Positions 43,768 to 52,726 of a stretch of DNA of 64,000 nucleotides are shown here, piece by piece. The stretch covers positions 186,697-250,696 of the forward strand of contig NZ_SHKI01000003.1 in NCBI RefSeq assembly GCF_004217175.1. The letters run 5' to 3'. Below the pieces are notes generated by a model that worked only from the letters and a program-made list of their open reading frames with translations, was not told the DNA's origin and did no database searches. Both the position numbers and the translations under genes were made by a program. The DNA is from Leucobacter luti. Lineage in GTDB: Bacteria > Actinomycetota > Actinomycetes > Actinomycetales > Microbacteriaceae. The stretch's first letter is position 1. Each line of letters starts with the position of its first letter.

Positions 43768-44520
43768 CTACGCCTCGCGCACCTCCGCGTGGATCTCCTT
43801 TGCGGTCTGCCGCGCGAGCTGCGCCAGCAGGCGCTCGTCGGCCCGGTCAAGGTGCACCACGACGCCGACCGCGATCGGCGGCAGCCCGGGCACCCGCGGC
43901 AGGGCCGCGGCGACCGAGATGTTCCCGAGCGTCATCTCCTCGCGGGTGCGCGCGTACCCCCGCGCGCGGGCCTGGGCGAGCGCATCGCGAAGCTCCGCTT
44001 CGGCCACCAGCGAGTGCACGGTCTCGCGCTCTCGCGGCGTGGTGAAGTATCGCGCGAGCCACGCTTCATCGCAGGTGGCGAGCAGCGCTTTCCCCACCCC
44101 CGTCGTGTGCAGCGGACCCCGCCCGCCGGCCCGGCTGACCGTGGGGATCGAGCGGCGCCCGGTCACGCGCCCCACGTACAGCGCACTCGCGCGCTCCGGC
44201 TCGCCGTCGAGCACGCCGAGGTGCACGTTTTCACCGGTCGCCTCGTACAGCCGCATGAGGTGCGGGATCGCGCGCTCGCGCAGCCGCAGCGACAGCGGGG
44301 AGAGCTCGCCGAGTTCCCAGAGCCGCGGTCCGACCGCGTAGCGGTGATCCGGCATCCGCACGAGCAGCCCGTGGTCCAGGAGCGTGCCGAGGAGCCGGTG
44401 CAGCGTCGACGGGGCGAGCCCCGTCCGCGCGGCGAGCGCGGCGGCGGTGAGCTCGGACTCGTCCTCGGAGAAGCAGCCGAGCACGTCGAGGGCACGGTCA
44501 AGCACGCCAGCTCCGGCCAC
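43768..44520 (-). CDS. IclR family transcriptional regulator
   Basis: A 250-residue regulator. GTG 44520 is chosen because GAGGGAGG lies five to six bases upstream. The winged helix is VLDRALDVLGCFSEDESELTAAALAARTGLAPSTLHRLLGTLLDHGLLV. The effector domain has GPLHTTGVGKALLATCDEAW and ISVAAALPRVPGLPPIAVGVVVH. It is divergent from another IclR gene over 55 bp containing GTAC-N5-GTAC, and it lies about 110 bp downstream of the pcaH operator. Either or both regulators may control pca/pob. Confidence 0.85.
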   Translation of the reverse strand: MAGAGVLDRALDVLGCFSEDESELTAAALAARTGLAPSTLHRLLGTLLDHGLLVRMPDHRYAVGPRLWELGELSPLSLRLRERAIPHLMRLYEATGENVHLGVLDGEPERASALYVGRVTGRRSIPTVSRAGGRGPLHTTGVGKALLATCDEAWLARYFTTPRERETVHSLVAEAELRDALAQARARGYARTREEMTLGNISVAAALPRVPGLPPIAVGVVVHLDRADERLLAQLARQTAKEIHAEVREA

Positions 44521-44575
44521 CGCGCCTCCCTCGCTTCGTATGTGTACCGAGCGTACCCCGTGGCATGCTTGCCGC

Positions 44576-45406
44576 ATGGCGAACTCACCCAGCGGCGACT
44601 CCCTCATCGCGCGCGTGGTGCGCGTGCTCGAGACGTTCTCGGCCGAGCGCACCGTGCAGACCGCGAGCGAGATAGGGCGCGCGGCGGGGCTCCCCCCGTC
44701 CACCGCACACCGCCTCGTCGACGATCTTGCGGCGAGCGGCCTCCTCGAGCGCGACGAGGACCAGCGCGTCCGCTTGGGGATGCGGCTGTGGGAGCTTGCG
44801 CTGCGCGGCTCACCGGCGCTGCGCCTGCGCCAGGCCGCGCTGCCCCACATGGAGTCGGTGCAGACTCGGATCCGGCAGCACACCCAGCTCGCCGTGCTTG
44901 AGCGCGACGAGGTGCTGTTCATCGAGCGGCTGTCACACCCGGAGGCTGGAGCGAACATCGCGCGCGTGGCCGGGAAGCTCCCGCTGCACGCGTCTTCGGC
45001 CGGGCTCGTGCTGCTCGCGCACGCCGAGGCCGCGGTGCGCGAGCGCGTGCTCGCGGGTCCGCTGCGCCGCCTCGGGCCGGGCACCATCACCGATCCGGCG
45101 CTGCTGCGCCGCGAGCTCGCCGCGATTCGCCGCGCCGGCTTCGTGGTCGCCCCCGGGTCAGTCGAGGGGGTCTCCACCGGGGTCGCCGTGCCGATTCGGG
45201 ACGCCGGCGCCGTAATCGCGGCGCTCTCCGTGGTGCTTCCGCGCTCGGGTGAGCACGCTGGCGACGCGGACGCGGACGCGCGCAGTGGCCCCGGCGTCGG
45301 ACCCGGATCCGGATCGGGCTCGGGGTCCGACGCGGCCGTCACCGCGCTCCAGGCGGCCGCACGTGCAATTGAAGACGAGCTGCGCGCACTCAGATCCTCC
45401 CATTGA
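44576..45406 (+). CDS. IclR family transcriptional regulator (PobR candidate)
   Basis: A 276-residue regulator immediately before pobA. The winged helix is LIARVVRVLETFSAERTVQTASEIGRAAGLPPSTAHRLVDDLAASGLLERD. The effector domain includes GKLPLHASSAGLVLLAHAEAAV and VVAPGSVEGVSTGVAVPI. A Gly/Ser-rich insert (residues about 235-250) precedes the last helix. Its stop codon TGA lies inside the pobA operator palindrome, so repressor binding and the end of this gene overlap physically. The effector may be 4-hydroxybenzoate. Confidence 0.86.
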   Translation: MANSPSGDSLIARVVRVLETFSAERTVQTASEIGRAAGLPPSTAHRLVDDLAASGLLERDEDQRVRLGMRLWELALRGSPALRLRQAALPHMESVQTRIRQHTQLAVLERDEVLFIERLSHPEAGANIARVAGKLPLHASSAGLVLLAHAEAAVRERVLAGPLRRLGPGTITDPALLRRELAAIRRAGFVVAPGSVEGVSTGVAVPIRDAGAVIAALSVVLPRSGEHAGDADADARSGPGVGPGSGSGSGSDAAVTALQAAARAIEDELRALRSSH

Positions 45407-45412
45407 ATGGGA
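45398..45412 (+). promoter_or_regulatory. Operator palindrome of pobA
   Basis: TCCCATTGAATGGGA is a perfect palindrome that overlaps the stop codon of the upstream IclR gene. A degenerate half-site, TCTCACTGA, follows 18 bp downstream (centre to centre), as in double-operator IclR sites. Confidence 0.8.
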
Positions 45413-45504
45413 AAATCTCACTGAAGCGGCGGTGGCCGGGCACACTCGGTCACGACCCCCGCGGCGCACACCCACCGCGGCAGACCGTCGTCAAAGGAGA
45501 CCTC

Positions 45505-46686
45505 ATGACCGCCGAGCGCACCCGCGTCGCCATCGTCGGAGCCGGCCCCGCCGGGCTGCTCCTCTCGCACCTGCTCGCCGAGGCCGGGATCGAGTCGATC
45601 GTGCTCGATCGCCGCACCCGCGAGGAGATCGAGTCGACCGTGCGCGCCGGCATCCTTGAGCAGGGCACCGTCGAGATCCTCGACACAGTCCCCGGCAGCC
45701 GCGCGCGCACCGTGGGGCACCGCCACGACGGGATCGAGTTCCGCTTCGCCGGCGAGGGGCACCGCATCGACTTCCCCAGCCATGTGGGCCGCAGCGTCTG
45801 GCTCTACCCGCAGCACGAGGCTCTCACCGATCTCATCGCCGCGCGGCTCGCCGCGGGGCAGGACTTGCGGTTCGGGGTCACCGCCGACCGCGTTGACGAC
45901 GTCGATACCGCGACCCCCCGCGTGTTCTGCACGGCCGCCGACGGCACCCGGTTTGAGATCGCCGCCGACTTCGTAGTGGGCGCCGACGGGTCCCGCAGCG
46001 TCGTGCGCACCGCCGTAACTGGCTCGCACACGGGCGGGTCCTTCCGCGAGTATCCCTTCGCGTGGTTCGGGATCCTGTGCGAGGCGCCGCCCAGCTCCGA
46101 AGAGCTCATCTACAGCAACTCCCCCGACGGCTTTGCGCTCATCAGCCAGCGCTCGGACACCGTGCAGCGCATGTATTTTCAGTGCGATCCGGACACCGAC
46201 GTCGACGCGTACAGCGAGGCCCAGCTCTGGGACACGCTGCAGGCTCGGGTTCCCGGCACCACGCTGCGTGAGGGACCCATCTTTCAGCGCGACGTGCTCC
46301 GCTTCCGCAGCTTCGTCGCCCACGAACTCCGCCACGGCCGCGCCGCTCTCGTCGGCGATGCCGCCCACACCGTGCCGCCCACCGGCGCGAAGGGAATGAA
46401 CCTCGCGGTCGCCGACGTGATCCTCCTGAACGATGCGCTCCAGGGGCTGCTGCTCCGGGGCGACGAGGCCCCCATCGACGCCTACGCCGAGGCCGCCCTG
46501 CGGCGCATCTGGAAGGCGCAGCACTTCTCCTGGTGGATGACGAGCATGCTGCACGCGTCCCCCGACGCGTCGGAGTTCGACCGCCTGCGTCAGCTCGGTG
46601 AGCTGCGCTCGGTGGTGGAGTCCGATGCGGGCCAGCGCTACCTCGCCGAGGCGTATACCGGGTGGCCGCTGCAGCGGACCCTGTAG
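45505..46686 (+). CDS. pobA: 4-hydroxybenzoate 3-monooxygenase
   Basis: A 393-residue FAD monooxygenase that converts 4-hydroxybenzoate to protocatechuate. It has the FAD motif VAIVGAGPAGLLLSHLLAEAGI, the DG motif VVGADGSRSVVR, and the GD motif ALVGDAAHTVPPTGAKGMNLAVADV. TVRAGILEQGTVEIL and REYPFAWFGILCEAPPSSEELIYS are PobA-specific regions. AAAGGAGA precedes the ATG. The length equals that of the well-studied Pseudomonas enzyme. It feeds the pcaHGBDC operon. Confidence 0.95.
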   Translation: MTAERTRVAIVGAGPAGLLLSHLLAEAGIESIVLDRRTREEIESTVRAGILEQGTVEILDTVPGSRARTVGHRHDGIEFRFAGEGHRIDFPSHVGRSVWLYPQHEALTDLIAARLAAGQDLRFGVTADRVDDVDTATPRVFCTAADGTRFEIAADFVVGADGSRSVVRTAVTGSHTGGSFREYPFAWFGILCEAPPSSEELIYSNSPDGFALISQRSDTVQRMYFQCDPDTDVDAYSEAQLWDTLQARVPGTTLREGPIFQRDVLRFRSFVAHELRHGRAALVGDAAHTVPPTGAKGMNLAVADVILLNDALQGLLLRGDEAPIDAYAEAALRRIWKAQHFSWWMTSMLHASPDASEFDRLRQLGELRSVVESDAGQRYLAEAYTGWPLQRTL

Positions 46687-47088
46687 TCGGAGTCGTTCTC
46701 ACACGGGGGGGGGATTGGGCCGGCCGGCGGTTCAGGCCCGGCGCCACCAGCGTGCGGCCGGGCGACGGCTGAGTGGCCGCGGTTCGCGTCGGCTTGATGC
46801 TTGACTTTCGCGGCGTTCGCTCTGGAGAATAGCGAAAGTTCGAGTGCGCCGTTCTCGGCGAGTGTCCGACACCGCGATCCGACCGGCCTGCAGCCCCACC
46901 CCCGCTGCGTGCCCACTCAGAACCAGGGAAGCCCGCCCCGAATCCGGCGTGCGGCTTCGCCGCCATGTGGCTCCACGGCCATCGCACACCCCACGCCCCG
47001 GTACCCACGCGTTGCACCGCTGCATCGCGGCTCGCACCGAGCGTCGAGCCGAGTGGCCCGGGCACCCAAACTGAGAGTGAGAGAGACC
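46687..47088 (+). promoter_or_regulatory. Intergenic region with promoter, dyad and long leader of malic enzyme
   Basis: No gene is apparent in these 402 bp. TTGACT (46801-46806) and GAGAAT (46825-46830), 18 bp apart, form a promoter, and the dyad TTCGCT-N9-AGCGAA (46816-46836) covers the -10 box. Transcription would begin near 46837, giving about 250 nt of untranslated leader. The first 110 bp hold a G9 run at 46706 and no clear terminator for pobA. Confidence 0.55.
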
Positions 47089-48273
47089 GTGACGAGCGTT
47101 CAGCATCCGAGCACACCCCCCACCCACACGACCATCCCCGAAGCCGAGATCTTCGCCGCGCACGAGGGTGGCAAGCTCTCCGTCGGCGTGACGCGACCCA
47201 TCGAGACGACCCGCGATCTCTCCATCGCCTACACCCCCGGGGTCGCCCAGGTGAGCCGCGGGATCGCCGCCGATCCGCAGCTCGCCACCAGCCACACGTG
47301 GGCCTCCCGCCTCGTGGCGGTCGTCTCCGACGGCACGGCGGTGCTCGGACTCGGCGACATCGGGGCGAGCGCCTCCCTGCCCGTCATGGAGGGGAAGTCA
47401 GCCCTGTTCAAGACGTTCGCCGATCTCAACTCGATCCCGATCGTGCTCAACACCACCGACACCGACGAGATCGTGGAGACCCTCGTGCGGATCGCGCCCA
47501 GCTTCGGCGCCGTAAACCTCGAGGACATCTCGGCACCGCGCTGCTTCGAGCTCGAGCGCCGCCTCATCGAGGCGCTCGACATGCCGGTGATGCACGACGA
47601 CCAGCACGGGACGGCCGTCGTGGTGCTCGCCGCCCTGCTTGGTGGAAGCACCGTGGTGGGCAAGGACCTCGCGGGGCTCCGGGTCGTCATCTCCGGATCC
47701 GGGTCCGCGGGCGTCGCGGTCGCCGAGATCCTGCTCGCCACCGGCATCACCGACGTGATCGTCATCGACTCGAAGGGCACCCTGCACCCGGATCGCGCCG
47801 ACCTCACCGGCGTGAAGCGCGACCTTGCCGCGCGCACCAACCCGCGCGGGATCGCCGGCGGCACGCGTGAGGCGCTGCGCGACGCCGACGTATTCGTGGG
47901 CGTCTCGTCCTCGAAACTGCCCGAGGAGCACGCGGCGGGCATGGCCGAGGACGCGATCATCCTGGCGCTCTCGAACCCCGACCCGGAGATCATGCCCGAG
48001 GTCGCGGCGAACTACGCGGCCGTGATCGCCACCGGACGCAGCGACTTCCCCAACCAGATCAACAACGTGCTCGCGTTCCCCGGCATTTTCCGCGGTGCGC
48101 TCGACGCGGGCGCGCGCCGGATCACCCTCGCAATGAAGCTCGCCGCGGCGCGAGCGATCGCCGATCTCGCGGCGCCGGATCTCGCCGCCGACCGGATCGT
48201 GCCGAGCGCGCTCGACCCGCGCGTGGCCCCGGCGGTCGCCGCGGCGGTGATGGCCGCGGTCGATGCGGAGTAG
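47089..48273 (+). CDS. NAD(P)-dependent malic enzyme
   Basis: A 394-residue enzyme that oxidatively decarboxylates malate to pyruvate. Malate and metal binding residues lie in SIAYTPGVAQVSRGI, VMEGKSALFKTFADLNSIPI, and AVNLEDISAPRCFELE. MPVMHDDQHGTAVVVLAALL and the nucleotide motif VVISGSGSAGVAVAEILL follow. This is the short bacterial type. GTG 47089 is preceded by GAGAG repeats. Pathway products succinyl-CoA and acetyl-CoA enter the TCA cycle, so this enzyme can supply pyruvate and reducing power during growth on aromatics. Confidence 0.92.
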   Translation: MTSVQHPSTPPTHTTIPEAEIFAAHEGGKLSVGVTRPIETTRDLSIAYTPGVAQVSRGIAADPQLATSHTWASRLVAVVSDGTAVLGLGDIGASASLPVMEGKSALFKTFADLNSIPIVLNTTDTDEIVETLVRIAPSFGAVNLEDISAPRCFELERRLIEALDMPVMHDDQHGTAVVVLAALLGGSTVVGKDLAGLRVVISGSGSAGVAVAEILLATGITDVIVIDSKGTLHPDRADLTGVKRDLAARTNPRGIAGGTREALRDADVFVGVSSSKLPEEHAAGMAEDAIILALSNPDPEIMPEVAANYAAVIATGRSDFPNQINNVLAFPGIFRGALDAGARRITLAMKLAAARAIADLAAPDLAADRIVPSALDPRVAPAVAAAVMAAVDAE

Positions 48274-48281
48274 GTCGGGCG

Positions 48282-48320
48282 CCGCAGTGGGGCGACCGCG
48301 ATCCGGGCGCCCCGCTGCGG
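48282..48320. terminator. Bidirectional terminator between malic enzyme and thiolase genes
   Basis: CCGCAGTGGGGCG (48282-48294) pairs with CGCCCCGCTGCGG (48308-48320) with one T.G wobble. The two genes converge here. Confidence 0.75.
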
Positions 48321-48325
48321 TCCCG

Positions 48326-49498
48326 CTACAGGGCCCGGAGCACCACCGCTGAGCCCTGGCCTCCGCCGCCGCAGATGCCGATCGCCCCGAGCGATCCGGC
48401 GCCCGCTGCGGCGAGCTGGCGGGCCAGCGTGCCAACGATCCGCGCGCCCGAAGCTCCGATGGGGTGCCCGAGCGCGATCGCCCCGCCGTGCTGGTTGACG
48501 ATCGCCGGATCGATGCCGAGCTCGCGGGTTGACTGGAGCCCCACGGAGGCAAACGCCTCGTTGATCTCGACCGCGGTGAGATCGGCGGCGCTCGCGCCGG
48601 CGACCTTTGCGAGGGCGGCCGTGATGGCGCGCGCGGGCTGCGAGTGCAGGTGCGTGTCGGGGCCCGCGACAAACGCGGTCGCTTCCACCGCGGCGATGGG
48701 CTGCAGGCCGAGGCGTTCGGCCGCGGCGGCGCTGACGATCACGAGTGCCGCGGCACCGTCGGTGATCTGCGAGGCGTTGCCCGCCGTGATCGTGCCGTCG
48801 GCGGCAAACGACGGGCGCAGCTTCGCGAGCCCCTCGGCCGTGGTGTCGGCGCGCACCCCGTCGTCGGCCGCCACAACCGTGTCGCCACGGCGCGAGGCCA
48901 CGGTGAACGGGGCGATCTCGGCGGCGAGGAACTCGGCCGACGCGGCGGCGCGCTGATGCGAGGCGGCGGCGAACGCGTCTTGCTCGGCGCGGCCGAGCCC
49001 CAGCTCGCCGTTGCCGGTCTCAGTGAGCGCGCCCATGGCCACCTGGTCGAATGCGTCCGAGAGGCCGTCGCGCTCGACCGTATCGATAAGCTCCACCGTG
49101 CCGTACTTTGTGCCGGCGCGCAGCGGGGTAACGTGCGGGGCGAGCGACATTGACTCCTGCCCCACGGCGAGCACGATCTCGGCCTCGCCGGCGTTGATGA
49201 GTCGCACCGCCTGCGACACGGCCTCCGCGCCCGAGAGGCACACGGCGTTCAGCGTGATCGCCGGGACGGTGAGCGGGATCCCGGCGCCGACAGCGGTCTG
49301 GCGCGCGGGGTTCTGCCCGGCCCCCGCCTGGAGCACCTGCCCGGCGACCACCGCGTCGACCTGATCCGGGGCGACGCCGGCCCGCTCGAGCGCGGCCGCG
49401 GCGGCGTGCGCGCCGAGCGCGGTGGCGGGCTGGGCGGCAAGCTGGCCCGTGAAGCGCGTGAATGGGGTGCGTGCGTACCCAGCGATCAGAGCGGTCAT
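48326..49498 (-). CDS. Acetyl-CoA C-acetyltransferase (thiolase)
   Basis: A 390-residue thiolase, paralogous to PcaF but of the acetoacetyl-CoA type. Cys87 in LNAVCLSGAEAV is the nucleophile. VEINEAFASVGLQSTRELG, HGGAIALGHPIGASGARI and GICGGGGQGSAVVL complete the site. It lacks the PcaF signature GEDNRNVAR. ATG 49498 has GAGGAGG. It may recycle acetyl-CoA or act in polyester or mevalonate-like routes; no partner gene is adjacent. Confidence 0.9.
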   Translation of the reverse strand: MTALIAGYARTPFTRFTGQLAAQPATALGAHAAAAALERAGVAPDQVDAVVAGQVLQAGAGQNPARQTAVGAGIPLTVPAITLNAVCLSGAEAVSQAVRLINAGEAEIVLAVGQESMSLAPHVTPLRAGTKYGTVELIDTVERDGLSDAFDQVAMGALTETGNGELGLGRAEQDAFAAASHQRAAASAEFLAAEIAPFTVASRRGDTVVAADDGVRADTTAEGLAKLRPSFAADGTITAGNASQITDGAAALVIVSAAAAERLGLQPIAAVEATAFVAGPDTHLHSQPARAITAALAKVAGASAADLTAVEINEAFASVGLQSTRELGIDPAIVNQHGGAIALGHPIGASGARIVGTLARQLAAAGAGSLGAIGICGGGGQGSAVVLRAL

Positions 49499-49755
49499 GG
49501 TGGGCCTCCTCGGCGTGGTGTGGGGCCGCCGCGCGGCGAGGCTGCGCGGTCGGGTCGCCGCGCGACGCGGCGTTGTAGGGCCATCTTGCCACCAACCGCG
49601 GCGTGGGCCGAGCGGATCCTCGCACAGCCGCACGCGGTGCCGCTATGCACAGGCGCGTGCCCGCTGTCGGATCGGGCGCCGCCCAGCGGCCCGAGCCCGC
49701 GCCCAGCGCGCACCGGCTAGAGGCCCCGCCAGGGGCCACCGCCTAGGGTTGAAGA

Positions 49756-51099
49756 ATGAGCGACACCGTCCCCGCCGCAGCGCCCGGCACGCCGGAGCCC
49801 AGTGGACCGTCACGTGAGACCGGTGGCGACGAACCACCGGCGGGCCGGAAGCGGCGGCGCGGCGGCTGGATCGCGGGCGGGATCGGCGCGGCGCTCGTGC
49901 TCGCGGCCGGCGGCTACACGGCCGCGTGCGCACTCACACCACTCCCCGAGCCGAGCGTCGCCGCCGCGGATCAGGCCGCGTGGGATGAGTCCGTCGCCGC
50001 GGCGGCCGACGAGGCGGCGGCCGCCGCGCAGGCCGCCGTCGACGCGCAGGCCGGGCCCGCGGCAATCGGCTGGCAGGACAGCGACGACGTGTGGGCGAAC
50101 GACGACACCCCGCGCCCGATCGCCAGCATCTCGAAGCTCGCGACCGTGCTGATCGGCCTGGAGCGCGCCCCGCTCGAGGCCGGCGCCGACGGCCCGGTGC
50201 ACGTCTGGAGCGAGGCCGACGCGGCACGGCAGGGCGCGTACATCGCGCAGGACGGGGTGGCCTTCCCGATCCCCGTCGGCACCGAGGTCACCACCCGGCA
50301 GATGCTGACGCTCGCGCTGCTGCCGTCCGCAAACGATTTCGCAGCCGCGTTCGCCGCCGCGACGATCGGCACCGACGCAGAGTTCTCGGCCGCGGTCGCC
50401 GAGTGGGCCGGGCGCAACGGGCTCGAGTCTCTGAGCCTCGCGGAGCCGACCGGCATGGACGAAGCGAACGTCGCGAGCGCCGCCGACGTGGTGCGGCTGG
50501 GCAAGCTCGCGCTCGCGAACCCCGCGATCGCGGAGCTCGTGAGCACCCCGAGCGCCGAGCTGCCCTGGGGCATCGGCGTGGTCGAGAACACGAACCCGCT
50601 TCTCACCCAGCTGCCCGGCGTGGTGGGACTCAAGACCGGCCGCTCCAGCGTGGCCGGGTACAACCTGGTGACCGCGCAGGAGGCCGACGCCGACGGGCGC
50701 CCCGTGGTGAAGCTCACGGCGGTGCTCGGGCGCGACTCGGGCGCTGAGCGCGCCCGCGACAGCAGCGCGCTGCTCGCCGCCATGGACGCGGCCGCCCGGC
50801 AGCTGCCGCTCGTGCACCCGCAGGAGCTCGTGGGCACGGTGGCCACGGTGGACGGGCAGCGGATCGAGCTGGTCGCCCGCGGCAGCGCCGCGACCGTGCT
50901 GCTCCCTGGTGAGGGCGCGGGCCGCGAGGTGACGCTCGACGCCGTGGGCGCGGGGCCGGAGGGCCAGCCGGCCGGCACCATTGCGGTGTCCTCACCGACC
51001 GGGGACTCCGAGGTGCCGGTGGTGACCGCCGCGGCGATCGTCGAGCCCGACCTGTGGTGGCGGCTCACGCACCCGGCCGCCGTGTTCGGCTGGTCCTAG
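49756..51099 (+). CDS. D-alanyl-D-alanine carboxypeptidase (S11 family)
   Basis: A 447-residue membrane-anchored peptidoglycan carboxypeptidase. Residues 1-36 are cytosolic and basic, and 37-58 form one membrane helix. The catalytic triad of motifs is intact: SISK (124-127), SAN in LLPSANDFAAAF, and KTG in VVGLKTGRSSVAGYN. A C-terminal domain of about 120 residues follows, with a final hydrophobic stretch. It trims the terminal D-Ala of pentapeptides. It contrasts with the degenerate lipoprotein at 3.6 kb. It is separate from the following convergent gene. Confidence 0.9.
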   Translation: MSDTVPAAAPGTPEPSGPSRETGGDEPPAGRKRRRGGWIAGGIGAALVLAAGGYTAACALTPLPEPSVAAADQAAWDESVAAAADEAAAAAQAAVDAQAGPAAIGWQDSDDVWANDDTPRPIASISKLATVLIGLERAPLEAGADGPVHVWSEADAARQGAYIAQDGVAFPIPVGTEVTTRQMLTLALLPSANDFAAAFAAATIGTDAEFSAAVAEWAGRNGLESLSLAEPTGMDEANVASAADVVRLGKLALANPAIAELVSTPSAELPWGIGVVENTNPLLTQLPGVVGLKTGRSSVAGYNLVTAQEADADGRPVVKLTAVLGRDSGAERARDSSALLAAMDAAARQLPLVHPQELVGTVATVDGQRIELVARGSAATVLLPGEGAGREVTLDAVGAGPEGQPAGTIAVSSPTGDSEVPVVTAAAIVEPDLWWRLTHPAAVFGWS

Positions 51100-51212
51100 C
51101 CGCCGCGCGGCGCGGCCGTGCGGCCCCCGCGCAGCCCGGCCGCCCGGCCCGGCCGGGTCCCCCCGGTCGCCCGGGCCCAGGTCGCCCCGGCCCGGCCCGG
51201 CCGCCCGGGTCG

Positions 51213-51262
51213 CAGATCCGACCCCTAACCACAGATCCGACCCCTAACCACAGATCCGACCC
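51213..51262 (+). repeat. 19-bp tandem repeat
   Basis: CAGATCCGACCCCTAACCA is repeated with a 19-bp period at 51213, 51232 and, partially, 51251. The third copy forms one arm of the following hairpin. Confidence 0.85.
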
Positions 51263-51325
51263 GAAGCTGCACCGCTCCGCCCGCGTGGAGCGGGTCGGAT
51301 GTGGGCCAGCGGGTCGGATCTGTGG
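51248..51325. terminator. Nested hairpin terminator between convergent genes
   Basis: CCACAGATCCGACCC (51248-51262) pairs perfectly with GGGTCGGATCTGTGG (51311-51325), and ACCGCTCC (51271-51278) with GGAGCGGGT inside it (51287-51295). It separates the carboxypeptidase from the amidohydrolase. The flanking 288 bp hold no gene. Confidence 0.7.
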
Positions 51326-51387
51326 GCGGGCGCGGGCGGGCGGACGGCGCGGGCGGCCGGCAGACGCGGCCGGGCCAGCGCCGCGCG

Positions 51388-52671
51388 CTACCCCGCCGTG
51401 AGCGCGCCGGCGGCGAGCCGACGGACGACGCCCGTGAGGTGGGCGATCCCGGCAAGCAGATCCTCGTCCCGCGTGTACTCGGCGAGGTTGTGCGAGACGC
51501 CGTCGACGCTCGGCACGAACAGCATCACGGTGGGCACCTGGTCCTTCATGTTCGTCGAGTCGTGTCCGGCGACCGTCATGACCCGGTCGTGCGTGAGACC
51601 CAGCTCGGCCGCGACCGCGCGCGCGAGCTCCACCCCGTCCTCCGGGTAGGGGTTCTGATCCCACGCGTGCTCGGCGATCACCTCGATGGTGACGCGATCC
51701 TCACGCTCGACGCGCGCAACGGTCTCCATGAGGGAGGCGTGGGCGGCGCGGATCACCGCGGCGTCCGGGGAACGGAGATCGAGCAGCAGCCGCGCCTCGC
51801 TCGCCACCACCACGGGCGAGTTCGGGTACACGTTCAGCTCGCCGCACGCGGTGTGCAGCACGCCAGGCTCGAACTCGTCGACCAGCTCGCGCGCGGCCAC
51901 CACGAGCCGCGCGGCCCCGAGCAGCGCGTCGCGGCGCTCGGCCATGAGCGTCGAGCCGCTGTGCGCCTGCTCACCGGAGACCCGGAACTCGAACTTGTGC
52001 GCGGCCCAGGTGGCGTTGACGAGACCGATCGTGACGCCGTCCTCCTCCATGCTGCGCCCCTGCTGCACGTGCACCTCGGCGTACGAGGCGACGCTGCGCC
52101 CCGAGGCGGCACCGAACACGGGCCCGGCCCCGAGTTCGCCCAGCTCGCCCAGCGCCTCCGCGACGGTGGCGCCGCGCGGATCCGGCGTCGCGAGCGCCTC
52201 CGCAAGCCCCAGTTTGCCCGTGAACACCGAGCTGCCCATCATCGAGGGCTTGAACCGCGAGCCCTCCTCGTTGAACCAGTTGACCACGGCGAGGTTGAAG
52301 CGGGCACCCTCGGGGGCCGCGCGCAACTCATCGGCGACGCGGAAGCACGCGTACGCCGAGGCCATGACCCCGTAAGCCCCGTCGAAGCGGCCCGCAGTCG
52401 GCTGCGAGTCCATGTGCGACCCCGTGAGCACGTACGGGGCGCCCGGCACCAGCTCCAGCAGCCCGAACTGGTTGCCGATCTCGTCGCGGTGCACCGTGAA
52501 TCCGCGCCCGGTGAGCAGCTCGGCGAACCACGCGCGCTGCGCGCCGTCCGCGGCGCTCGCCGCCTGCCGATCGACGCCGCTCGTGCCCGGCACCGCGCCG
52601 AACGCCGAGTGGGCGGCCCAGTCGACGATGAACGCCGCGTCGGAATTCTGGGTGCTGATGGGGTGAGACAT
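51388..52671 (-). CDS. Zn-dependent M20-family amidohydrolase (allantoate/N-carbamoyl amino acid hydrolase-like)
   Basis: A 427-residue hydrolase of amide or carbamoyl groups. Metal ligands appear in VLTGSHMDSQPTAGRFDGAYGV (His, Asp) and NWFNEEGSRFKPSMMGS (Glu). AEVHVQQGRSMEEDGVTIGLV and SGEQAHSGSTLMAERRDAL are typical of the AllC/HyuC group. VAGHDSTNMKDQVPTVMLFVPS holds the last ligand region. The ATG at 52671 follows AAAGGA. It lies 55 bp downstream of the ribose-type ABC genes on the same strand, so it may be in that operon. Confidence 0.88.
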   Translation of the reverse strand: MSHPISTQNSDAAFIVDWAAHSAFGAVPGTSGVDRQAASAADGAQRAWFAELLTGRGFTVHRDEIGNQFGLLELVPGAPYVLTGSHMDSQPTAGRFDGAYGVMASAYACFRVADELRAAPEGARFNLAVVNWFNEEGSRFKPSMMGSSVFTGKLGLAEALATPDPRGATVAEALGELGELGAGPVFGAASGRSVASYAEVHVQQGRSMEEDGVTIGLVNATWAAHKFEFRVSGEQAHSGSTLMAERRDALLGAARLVVAARELVDEFEPGVLHTACGELNVYPNSPVVVASEARLLLDLRSPDAAVIRAAHASLMETVARVEREDRVTIEVIAEHAWDQNPYPEDGVELARAVAAELGLTHDRVMTVAGHDSTNMKDQVPTVMLFVPSVDGVSHNLAEYTRDEDLLAGIAHLTGVVRRLAAGALTAG

Positions 52672-52726
52672 GGGGAGGGGTCCTTTGCGCTGGGGGCTTC
52701 GGGGAGACGGATCGACCGGGCTGGGG

